NCBI GenBank assembly: GCA_015493715.1
Contig: WGCP01000432.1
Coordinates: 1-38,429 of the forward strand
From: Desulfobulbaceae bacterium
Lineage (GTDB): Bacteria > Desulfobacterota > Desulfobulbia > Desulfobulbales > Desulfobulbaceae
DNA length: 38,429 nucleotides
Direction: 5' to 3'
Shown here piece by piece: positions 18,691 through 26,993 of the stretch. A program made the translations under genes and the position numbers. Under the pieces are notes generated by a model that was not told the DNA's origin, did not search any database, and worked only from the letters and a program-made list of their open reading frames with translations. The stretch's first letter is position 1, and every line of letters begins with the position of its first letter.

Positions 18691-19334
18691 CCAAAAATGA
18701 ATTACGGATCCGCCTGCTCTATGTCGACGAGGATGTCATCGTGGTCGATAAACCGGCCGGTCTGTTGTCCGTCCCTGGTCGCGGCCCGGAGATGCAGGAT
18801 TGCGTCGTCCGGCAGGTGCAGGACTATTTCCCGGATATTATTGATCAGCCGGCCGTCCATCGTCTGGACATGGACACCTCTGGTCTCATGGTGCTGGCAC
18901 GCATCAGACGGGCTCATGCGAATCTGTCGGAACAGTTTGCCCGCAGGCAGGTAAAAAAAAGGTATAATGCAATTCTTGAAGGGGTTGTTGCCGAAGAGGC
19001 GGGCGAGATAGAACTGGCATTTCGCCTTGATCCGGACAATCGACCGCATCAGGTCTATGATCCGGAACAGGGCAAGCTTGGAATAACCCGATGGTTTAAA
19101 CTTGCCGTACATAACGGCAGAACCCGGGTTGAATTTATTCCGCTCACCGGCCGCACCCACCAATTGCGGCTGCATGCGGCCCACGAACTGGGCCTTAATT
19201 GTCCCATAGTCGGCGACAGGCTCTATGGGCGCCGAAAACCCGGCGAACGCATGCTGTTGCACGCCCAGTACCTGCAATTCTTCCATCCGACCACGGAAAA
19301 GAGGCTGGTTTTTCGTTCGGCGGTGCCGTTCTAA
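18687..19334 (+). CDS. RluA-family pseudouridine synthase
   Basis: Start MTKNELRIRLLYVDEDVIVVDKPAGLLSVPGRG; VHRLDMDTSGLMVLAR catalytic motif; LTGRTHQLRLHAA; GDRLYG. Confidence 0.95.
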   Translation: MTKNELRIRLLYVDEDVIVVDKPAGLLSVPGRGPEMQDCVVRQVQDYFPDIIDQPAVHRLDMDTSGLMVLARIRRAHANLSEQFARRQVKKRYNAILEGVVAEEAGEIELAFRLDPDNRPHQVYDPEQGKLGITRWFKLAVHNGRTRVEFIPLTGRTHQLRLHAAHELGLNCPIVGDRLYGRRKPGERMLLHAQYLQFFHPTTEKRLVFRSAVPF

Positions 19335-19350
19335 GGGACCTTTTTGTTTA

Positions 19351-19551
19351 GCCCGCATATTTCACAAGCGATCTGCGGCAAGACCTGAAAACATCATGCC
19401 TGCTGCGTTACAGCGTAAAAAGGATTCCTCGAAATATTTCAATATGTCTGCGGACCTGTTAACGCTGTTCCTCGAAGGTCTCACTTCGTTCGCTATCTGC
19501 ATTCATGGCATTTTCAGGTCTTTTGCGACGACCTTTGTGAAATATGCGGGC
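19351..19551. repeat. Hairpin-forming inverted-repeat element, copy 2 (with an insertion of about 25 bp)
   Basis: gcccgcatatttcacaagcgatctgc ... acgacctttgtgaaatatgcgggc; same organisation as 6535..6714 plus insert cgaaggtctcacttcgttcgctatct. Confidence 0.88.
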
Positions 19552-19659
19552 GAGGGCGTCAGAAAAAAATAATTATCCCATCTTGTTGTCTTTTGCTCCG
19601 CCTCCTACGTTGTGCAAAGGGTTACATATAATCAATATACGCCATTTTTCTCTTGACCA

Positions 19660-20070
19660 TTAGAATATTTTGTATCTGAACAGGTAACCGTTTGTCGTGA
19701 CGACATTCTCGACTTTGCTGCGTATCTCCGCATAGTCGAAACGGTAGGTGTAGTCTTTGCCGAACAGGCGAGATTGTTCTTCGATGATCCCTTTTCTTGC
19801 CTTGGACAGGGTGTTATATGATTCAGTCTTGAATCCGAATCCGGTTGCGGCTAACAATCCGGAACCGGTCTCCTTGAGCATCTCATGGAAGATCACTTCC
19901 TTTTTCTTGTCGCTAATCCGAAATCCGGCCGTATAGACAAGACGCCGGATGGAAAGAAAGACCTTTCGTTCCGCCACGGTGACGGAAAATAGATAGCGTT
20001 TTTTTCTCTTTTCTTTCCACGTGCCGGAGTACCCGGCAAGGGTCTGTTTGATTTCATCGATAAGGGGCAT
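19660..20070 (-). CDS. Hypothetical protein
   Basis: 136 aa ORF with RBS-like AGGAGAG just upstream of the ATG (reverse complement ...CAGGAGAGAGCCATG); no family recognised. Confidence 0.65.
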   Translation of the reverse strand: MPLIDEIKQTLAGYSGTWKEKRKKRYLFSVTVAERKVFLSIRRLVYTAGFRISDKKKEVIFHEMLKETGSGLLAATGFGFKTESYNTLSKARKGIIEEQSRLFGKDYTYRFDYAEIRSKVENVVTTNGYLFRYKIF

Positions 20071-20414
20071 GGCTCTCTCCTGTTATACGCATAAAAAATT
20101 TTGATTACCATCATTCCTCAGCAACGAGGGATAACATCGCTACAGCTATAATCTCAAATCGCATTTAGCAGCGCTTATGACTGATTTCAGGTCAATTCAT
20201 TTTCTAAGAAAAGCGATGGTATCCCTGATTTCATTCAAGCTGAGCTTTAGTGGTAATCAGGTGAAAAATAGTACGTCATCCAAGGTTGGGTGCCTGCCGG
20301 GATTTAAAAGAGACCTGGTGTAGGAGGGCATTTGGTTGTTGCGCCACACTTTAGATCTCTGCCTTTACAGGGTCTGACCCATCCGGAGATTTTACGAATT
20401 CGCCATGTTTCACC

Positions 20415-21926
20415 TTATTCGGTTTTCATCCCGAAGATCCGTTGATAGAGATCGGCGGCAAAACTCGTCTGTAATGGCTTGGCCTCCCTGATTTTAAACG
20501 TCCGTGTACCATCGGCAAGCCTTTCCGCTCGCAAAAATAGGATGTCTTGACTGTCACGCGCATAAAACCGGCGGGCCAGTTCATAAAGATGCGTCACATA
20601 AAAAACCTTCATCCCCTTATCGATGAGAGCGCTGATAATTTGTTCCGCGATTTCCGAGCCCTCCCTTTCATTGGTGGCCGCAAAAGATTCGTTGAGCAGA
20701 ATCAGGGAATCAGGGGAAACATGCTCGATAATCACGCGCATTCGCTTCAATTCCTCCTCAAATTTTCCACTCTCCATGGCCTTGTCCTCTTCCCGTTTGA
20801 AATGGGTGAAAATCCCGGTATAAAGATTGGCGGTAAACGATTCCGCCGGCACAAAGATTCCCGCCTGCATCAGGAGTTGTGCCACGCCCACGCTGTGCAG
20901 AAACGTGGTTTTACCGCCCCGGTTCGGGCCTGTCACCATGAGAAGAGCTTTGTCGGCGGCATGAATAGTGTTTCCCGTGACTTTTTGTTGCATCGTCAGC
21001 GCCAGAACGGCGTCATACAAACCTGTGCAGGAAAAACAGCGTTTTTCGTGAGAGAGCGGTTTGGGGAAGGCAACGGGTTCCCTCAAATGGGTGAGTTGAT
21101 CATGCAAATTGACGCAGGCAAGATAAAATCCCAACTCTACGCGTAGCTTTGTAAAAAAAAATTCTATGTTGTCCGCCGCCTGAGCAACGGCGTTTGCCAC
21201 GCGCGCGATTCCCCTGTCCCGCAAATCTCCAAGCATTCGTGCCCCCTGATTGTCGCGCGGGTGGAGTCTGTAAGAATAGCCCGGCGTTTTTGCGGTGAAA
21301 ATTTGTCGCAACCAATGACGATTGTTTTCCTTCGCTCGGCAAAGGAGATACTGTGTCCCTTCGTTTCCCCGTCCCAGCCTGCCGCTCAACAAAACACCGT
21401 CAGGGAATTTCAGGGCCTTGACCTGCTTTTCGACCACCCGCAGATACTCATCTTCGAGCTCTTCCTGAATCATGGTAAAAAATCGTTGAAATCCCCTTGA
21501 TTGAAACAATTTCGCTGAGTTATCGGCGATACGGCGCAAGTTTTTGAGCAAATCAAGCGAGGCTTCCAACATCCGACGGGAGCTACTCAAGATAGAGCTC
21601 GGGCTGGAATGCAGTGAAGAAATCCAAATCCATTGCTCATGTTTTCTTTTAAGAAACTCCAGAGAAAGACCATACATCCGTTTGATAAGATCAACGTGTT
21701 CCAGGCTGTCTTTCAGAATCTCCTGCCGGTACAGCACAGTGTCTATGTTGTCTGTTCCCAGTAATAAAGCCTGCTGCGCAGTGGCATACAGAAAGTCATC
21801 ATCACGCGCCATCGCTGCAAACACTCGTTCCAGTTCCAGGTCCTGTATCAAATCCTTCGTCTCAGGAGCCGGTTTTTGATTCGGATCAAAATCACGATCG
21901 GGATACATCAACAATACTTGCATCAT
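20415..21926 (-). CDS. MutS-family ATPase lacking mismatch-recognition domains (paralogue 2)
   Basis: 503 aa; Walker A LLMVTGPNRGGKTTFLHSVGVAQLL, Walker B-like DSLILLNESFAATNEREGSEIAEQIISAL, VFYVTHLYELA. Confidence 0.85.
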   Translation of the reverse strand: MMQVLLMYPDRDFDPNQKPAPETKDLIQDLELERVFAAMARDDDFLYATAQQALLLGTDNIDTVLYRQEILKDSLEHVDLIKRMYGLSLEFLKRKHEQWIWISSLHSSPSSILSSSRRMLEASLDLLKNLRRIADNSAKLFQSRGFQRFFTMIQEELEDEYLRVVEKQVKALKFPDGVLLSGRLGRGNEGTQYLLCRAKENNRHWLRQIFTAKTPGYSYRLHPRDNQGARMLGDLRDRGIARVANAVAQAADNIEFFFTKLRVELGFYLACVNLHDQLTHLREPVAFPKPLSHEKRCFSCTGLYDAVLALTMQQKVTGNTIHAADKALLMVTGPNRGGKTTFLHSVGVAQLLMQAGIFVPAESFTANLYTGIFTHFKREEDKAMESGKFEEELKRMRVIIEHVSPDSLILLNESFAATNEREGSEIAEQIISALIDKGMKVFYVTHLYELARRFYARDSQDILFLRAERLADGTRTFKIREAKPLQTSFAADLYQRIFGMKTE

Positions 21927-23464
21927 CGGATGCTCTCCCGAATGTCCTCGGATGTCAGGCGGTATTTTTTGGCAAGAGAAAGCGCGTACGCCAAACCGTC
22001 GGCGGGTTTTCGGACCACTTTGAAGGTACGGTCATTACTTTCTCCTGATCTCACGGTAGCAGCCATGCTCACCAGCTTATCAGGGTAATCCGTCAGTTCG
22101 TCAATAAAAGTCACCCATACGCACAAGGCGTCGAATTTCATAATTTGCGTTCGTATTCTTTGGCTCAGATACAAGGCGTCTTTGAATGTTGTTGAGGAAA
22201 AAATTTCGTTTAAAACCAACAAACTGTCGGAACTTGTCGATAGCAGAATCTCATGTGCGCGAGACAAATCATCTTCCAGTTTGCTGCGTAAATTTCCGGC
22301 CTCTTCCTGCCGTTCAAAATGGGTCAAAATGTGATCGGGTAAAAACAATCGAGCTTCTTTTCCGGGAACGGGCAGACCCAGTGCGGCAAGATAGTGCACC
22401 TGGCCGAACATCCGCGCAAAAGTCGTTTTCCCTCCCTGGTTCGGTCCGGTCACCACAATGATACGTTCTTGGTCTTTCAGAAAAAAATCGTTGCAAATCA
22501 CCGTTTGATCCTGTGAAGACAACACCCGGGCCAGGGCGAGATCAAAACCGTCGATAAGCTGTTCTTCCTTATCCGATACGCTCACACGTGGATAACAGAA
22601 CGACAAACCCCTCTGTTTAAGCTCGGCAATTGCGTCAAGGTAACTCAGGTAAAACTGAATTTCCCTGTCAAATGACTGGATCACGTGATCGATAAACGAT
22701 TGATGTTGCAGACAAAAAATATCCAGCGCCGAGAATGGTTCGGGGAAAAGTTTGGCGACAAATTCAAGGGTTTTGGCTTCAATATGATTCATGCCCCTCT
22801 TCTCATGGAATTTGACGAGGTACTCCTGGGCGTCGTCCCGCTTAAATTTTTTAAAAACTTCTTCAATCTCTATGCTGTAATCCGCCTCTTCCGCATGGGG
22901 TTTCACGGTAAATTTTCCGCTTTGGAGAATGACATCGTATTTGATGTCGGCCATCGCCGTCTTAACATTCCGGGCCGAGTAGCTCAGAGACCGGAAATTC
23001 GAAGCCGAGATATACGTCCCCATATATTCCCTGAACATTGAAAGTCCGCGAGAATTGAGCCGAGCTTTTTGCAAATCCCGTGTCAGCGTCTCTACAACTT
23101 CGCAATAGAGTAACGCCGCCTCAAGAAACCACCCCTTTTTGTGGTATTCATATTCGAGTTTCTTTGTCGCCGCAAGAGCGCGCACTTCCCGCATCTTTCC
23201 GGCAAATAGTTGTATTTTCGTCCGCAGGGAGTTGTTTTCCAAATCCCGTATCACCTCCTGACGATAGTTGACCGCATCCGGGTCCCGGAGCGGCTGATAA
23301 AAAAACGGCGCAAGCTGATATTCCTTTCTTCCGGCGGTCACTGCTTTGACAATTTGATCCAGATTGAGATCCGCAAAGAAATCGGGTTGATCGTTCTTTT
23401 CAGGTTCTTTTTGATTTTTTCCGTGAAGATGGTCCTTCTCGTAAAGAAGGCTGTACGAAGGCAT
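21923..23464 (-). CDS. MutS-family ATPase lacking mismatch-recognition domains (paralogue 1)
   Basis: 513 aa; Walker A IIVVTGPNQGGKTTFARMFGQVHYL, Walker B-like DSLLVLNEIFSSTTFKDALYLSQRI, ATGA overlap with paralogue 2. Confidence 0.85.
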   Translation of the reverse strand: MPSYSLLYEKDHLHGKNQKEPEKNDQPDFFADLNLDQIVKAVTAGRKEYQLAPFFYQPLRDPDAVNYRQEVIRDLENNSLRTKIQLFAGKMREVRALAATKKLEYEYHKKGWFLEAALLYCEVVETLTRDLQKARLNSRGLSMFREYMGTYISASNFRSLSYSARNVKTAMADIKYDVILQSGKFTVKPHAEEADYSIEIEEVFKKFKRDDAQEYLVKFHEKRGMNHIEAKTLEFVAKLFPEPFSALDIFCLQHQSFIDHVIQSFDREIQFYLSYLDAIAELKQRGLSFCYPRVSVSDKEEQLIDGFDLALARVLSSQDQTVICNDFFLKDQERIIVVTGPNQGGKTTFARMFGQVHYLAALGLPVPGKEARLFLPDHILTHFERQEEAGNLRSKLEDDLSRAHEILLSTSSDSLLVLNEIFSSTTFKDALYLSQRIRTQIMKFDALCVWVTFIDELTDYPDKLVSMAATVRSGESNDRTFKVVRKPADGLAYALSLAKKYRLTSEDIRESIR

Positions 23465-23560
23465 GATCCCGTCTCCTGTTGTTTGTCTGTGCGTACAAAA
23501 AAGGCTTACATTTTCCAGGTAGATGAAAATACACAGTTACATAGCCTGTGATCAGATACA

Positions 23561-23594
23561 AAAGGCCTCTACGAGTGTCCACCCGTAGAGGCCA
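23561..23594 (-). terminator. Probable intrinsic terminator between glgX and the MutS-like pair
   Basis: Perfect 10-bp stem ggcctctacg / cgtagaggcc (23565-23574 / 23585-23594), followed by TTTT on the minus strand. Confidence 0.75.
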
Positions 23595-23669
23595 TCAGCT
23601 AAAAAGCAATGAAGGTGAGCCTCATCACCCGAGGCAAACAATCAGAATGAATTATTTTTTTACTTCACC

Positions 23670-25766
23670 CTACCTGCTTTCCAGGACTACCACACTGCGA
23701 GGAGCGACCCGCATGGTTTTTTTTTGGACCGGTTCCTGTAACCTGTGTTCAATGATGTCCCCCGGCGTAGCGGCTGCCGTGTCCACGCTGAGATGCCAGG
23801 TGCGGTTTGCCGGTTTCGGCAGGTACAGGCATAGCGATTCCGGTGACATATTAAAAATTAAATGGAGGTCTTCCTCGTCGGCTTCCACCCGGCTCAGCGT
23901 GCAGGCCAATACCTGAGCCTCGGGATTATTCCACTGCGGTTGATGTAGTTTTTTCCCGTGCCAGGCGATATCGGGCATGCCTGATATCGGCAGGACCTTT
24001 CCCGTGAGGAACCTGTTGCGCCTCAGCGCCGGATGGCGTTTGCGCAGCCCGATCATTTCCCGGGTAAAGCGAAATACCTCCCAATTCCTTTCCGGCAGGG
24101 TCCAGTCAAACCAGCTCAAAAAATTGTTCTGGCAATAGCAGTTATTGTTGCCCTGCTGAGTGCGTAGCGCTTCGTCACCCATGCAGAGCATGGGCACGCC
24201 CCGGCTGAGCAGGAGGATGGCGATAAAGTTTTTGACCAGCCGCAGCCGCAGGGCAAGGATTTCCGGGTCGTCGGTTTCGCCCTCCACCCCGCAATTGAAG
24301 CTGTAATTATGATTCTCCCCATCCCGGTTGTTCTCGCCGTTGGCCAGGTTATGCTTTGTGCTGTAACTGACAAGATCATAAAGGGTGAATCCGTCGTGGC
24401 AGGTAATATAGTTAATGGAGTTGGTTGGCAGGCGGCCGGAGCTTTGGTAAAGGTCACTGGAGCCGGTCAGCCGGGTGGCGAACTCGGCGATCAATCCCTT
24501 GTCGCCACGAACAAATTGACGTACCAGGTCCCGGTAGCGGCCGTTCCATTCCGCCCAGCGATAGCCGGGAAAACCGCCTATCTGATAGAGGCCGCCGGCG
24601 TCCCAGGCCTCGGCAATGAGGCGGGTATGGGCCAGAATATCGGAAAATTCGATGTTCCAGACCACGGGTGCGTGGTACATGGGGTGTCCATCCTCGCCCC
24701 GGGCCATGATGGAGGCCAGGTCAAAGCGAAATCCGTCCACATGAAATTCCCGCACCCAGTATTCCAGGGACTCAACAATGAAACGGGTCACCAGGGGATG
24801 GTTGCAGTTGACGGTATTGCCGCAGCCGCTGAAGTTTTTATATTGGCGTAAGTCATCCTCTTCAAGATGGTAAAATGCACGGTTCATCATCCCCTTAAAG
24901 TTGATAACCGGGCCGTCAGTGCCGCCCTCGGCGGTATGATTGTAGACCACATCTAAGATGACGCTGATGCCTGCCCGGTGCAGGGCCTTGACCATGTCCC
25001 GGAATTCGTGCCGGTTACTGCCGGCAAGGGGACGCACACAATAGCCGGGATGGGGACTGAAAAAGGAATGGGTGGCATAGCCCCAGTAGTTCTTCAATCC
25101 CCGGTCCCGGACCCGGTCCGGAACGTCCTGCTCATCAAAGGCCATGACCGGCATGAGTTCAACTGCGTTGATGCCTAACTCCAGCAGATAGGGTATTTTT
25201 TCAATAGTGGCGGAAAAGGTACCGGGATGGGTGACCCCGGCGCTGGGATGACGGGTGAAACCGCCTACGTGCAGTTCGTAAATAATTTCCTGTGTACATG
25301 GCCGGCGCAGGGGGTTGTCTTCCTGCCAGTCATAGTTGCTTTCCGGCAGAACCAGAGCCCGCATGGAGGGACCGGACTGTTTTGGTTTCGCTTTCCGATT
25401 ATAGGGCCGTTGCCAGAGAACATCAGTTGTTGCCCTGGACCAGGGATCCAGCAGCTCGATATTCGGGTCAAACCGGTAGCCTCGGGCCGGGTCATCCGGC
25501 CCGTCCGCCTTCCAGGTGTAGGCCACCGTTTTCTCGCCCGTTAATCCCTCGACAAAGACGTGCCAGAAGAAAAAAGAACGGTTATTTTCCGGATCCAGGT
25601 CGATGATCTGGAAGGGACGCCTGCTGTCGGGTCGTTTGTACAGGAGCAGTTGCATGCGGGTGGCGTGCCGGGAGAAAACACAGAAGTTTGTTCCCGTATC
25701 CGATGCGGTGGCGCCCACTGGGTAGCGATGGCCGAGTTTTATGGGGAAAGGATGCATGCGAGCCAT
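23670..25766 (-). CDS. glgX: Glycogen debranching enzyme GlgX (isoamylase-type GH13)
   Basis: 698 aa; HPFPIKLGHRYPVGATASDTGTNFCVFSRHA, VILDVVYNHTAEGG, VDGFRFDLASIM, LIAEAWDAGGLYQIGGFP, YITCHDGFTLYDLVSY. Confidence 0.95.
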   Translation of the reverse strand: MARMHPFPIKLGHRYPVGATASDTGTNFCVFSRHATRMQLLLYKRPDSRRPFQIIDLDPENNRSFFFWHVFVEGLTGEKTVAYTWKADGPDDPARGYRFDPNIELLDPWSRATTDVLWQRPYNRKAKPKQSGPSMRALVLPESNYDWQEDNPLRRPCTQEIIYELHVGGFTRHPSAGVTHPGTFSATIEKIPYLLELGINAVELMPVMAFDEQDVPDRVRDRGLKNYWGYATHSFFSPHPGYCVRPLAGSNRHEFRDMVKALHRAGISVILDVVYNHTAEGGTDGPVINFKGMMNRAFYHLEEDDLRQYKNFSGCGNTVNCNHPLVTRFIVESLEYWVREFHVDGFRFDLASIMARGEDGHPMYHAPVVWNIEFSDILAHTRLIAEAWDAGGLYQIGGFPGYRWAEWNGRYRDLVRQFVRGDKGLIAEFATRLTGSSDLYQSSGRLPTNSINYITCHDGFTLYDLVSYSTKHNLANGENNRDGENHNYSFNCGVEGETDDPEILALRLRLVKNFIAILLLSRGVPMLCMGDEALRTQQGNNNCYCQNNFLSWFDWTLPERNWEVFRFTREMIGLRKRHPALRRNRFLTGKVLPISGMPDIAWHGKKLHQPQWNNPEAQVLACTLSRVEADEEDLHLIFNMSPESLCLYLPKPANRTWHLSVDTAAATPGDIIEHRLQEPVQKKTMRVAPRSVVVLESR

Positions 25767-26231
25767 TGCAGGGGTGATGGAGCCATAAAAAGTCCAGGCA
25801 ATTTTTAGTTGAAAATAGTCCCACGAAGCTGTGTCGTTTCGAACTATTTATATCATTCGAAGTCTATGCTTATCTGTTGTGGACGGGACGGTATAATCCG
25901 GAATTTTCACTACGTTCCGCTACCTGATCCAGCCATGCTGGTTCAGTGGAGAATCCAGTGTACAGCCAATAACCCTCGGGACGCAAGATAATTCACCGGA
26001 GAGAGGGAGCGGTCATGGCTAAAGTCCATGAAAGCTACAGCAGAATATTTACGCCAACGTTGAGAGATTTTCATTCATTTGTAATATTTTGTTTGTCAAA
26101 CACTGTGATATAATCTTTTTGTATTTTCTAAATTAGTGAAACGATCAATTTAGGTAGCGATCTTATTCCAAAGGGGCTTGTCTGATTATCATCTAAATAT
26201 CGATTTGTAACATCCTGGGGCGATTTCTTTC

Positions 26232-26259
26232 TTGACACGGGGAAAATTGCGTATATTAT
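26232..26259 (+). promoter_or_regulatory. Candidate sigma70-like promoter of the TusA/Hdr operon
   Basis: TTGACA (26232-26237), 16-bp spacer, TATTAT (26254-26259), about 65 bp upstream of the TusA-like ATG. Confidence 0.55.
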
Positions 26260-26323
26260 TTTCATTGATATGTGCAATTGTTCAACACAGGCAGCAACTG
26301 ATTATACGTGGAGGAATGTGATT

Positions 26324-26578
26324 ATGTCAGTGGATCTTAGCGGCATCAAGGCGGAAAAGGTGGTTGACGCAAGGGGTTCGGCATGCCCCGGTCCTCTTCT
26401 TGAGGCAAAAAGGGCTATAGCGGATGTTGATCCAGGCGGAATCATGGAGGTTTTGAGCTCTGACGAGGGCACCAATGATGATTTGCCCCTGTGGGCTGAA
26501 AACGTAGGTCATGAATTTATGGGCGTACTGGAGGAATCCGGATATTGGCGCCTGTTTGTGAAAAAGTCGACTGACTGA
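26324..26578 (+). CDS. TusA-like sulfur carrier protein
   Basis: MSVDLSGIKAEKVVDARGSACPGPLLEAKRAIADVDPGGIMEVLSSDEGTNDDLPLW; CPGP is the TusA CPxP active-site motif; ggagga RBS-like sequence upstream. Confidence 0.9.
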   Translation: MSVDLSGIKAEKVVDARGSACPGPLLEAKRAIADVDPGGIMEVLSSDEGTNDDLPLWAENVGHEFMGVLEESGYWRLFVKKSTD

Positions 26579-26582
26579 GAAA

Positions 26583-26993
26583 ATGATTGTGGACGTGAAA
26601 AGCACGGTCTTGCCGAAGATTCTTGTTTTTTCCACAGACAGTATATCGGATCCTGGCATTGACCTGGCAGGGGCGTCTCACATGGATTATTCGACCGGAG
26701 CAATGGTAATATCGGTTCCGTGTTCCAGCGGCATACATCCCGGTTGGATCCTCCATGCGCTCAAGAATGGTTTTGACGGCGTGTTTATTGCAGCGGACGG
26801 AACCGATTGTCCTTTTTTGGAAGACTGCACGGCCCGGACAGGTAATATTGTGGCGGCGGCGCAGGCGCTTTTAAAGGAAAACGGTATTGATCCGATGCGC
26901 CTAAAGATGGCCGCCATTTGTTCCGTCTGTTCCGAGTCGTTTGTCAGCCATGTTGAAAAATTTAACAGTGTCCTTTTGAAACTGGAAGCATGA
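26583..26993 (+). CDS. MvhD-like (hydrogenase iron-sulfur subunit family) protein
   Basis: 136 aa; VISVPCSSGIHPGWILHALKNGFDGVFIAADGTDCPFLEDCTARTGNIVAAAQALLKENGIDPMRLKMAAIC matches the MvhD fold and Cys pattern. Confidence 0.83.
   Translation: MIVDVKSTVLPKILVFSTDSISDPGIDLAGASHMDYSTGAMVISVPCSSGIHPGWILHALKNGFDGVFIAADGTDCPFLEDCTARTGNIVAAAQALLKENGIDPMRLKMAAICSVCSESFVSHVEKFNSVLLKLEA

Noticed and set aside
24309-24851. 180-aa plus-strand ORF inside glgX
   Set aside because: Antisense to conserved GH13 motifs; no independent evidence of coding.
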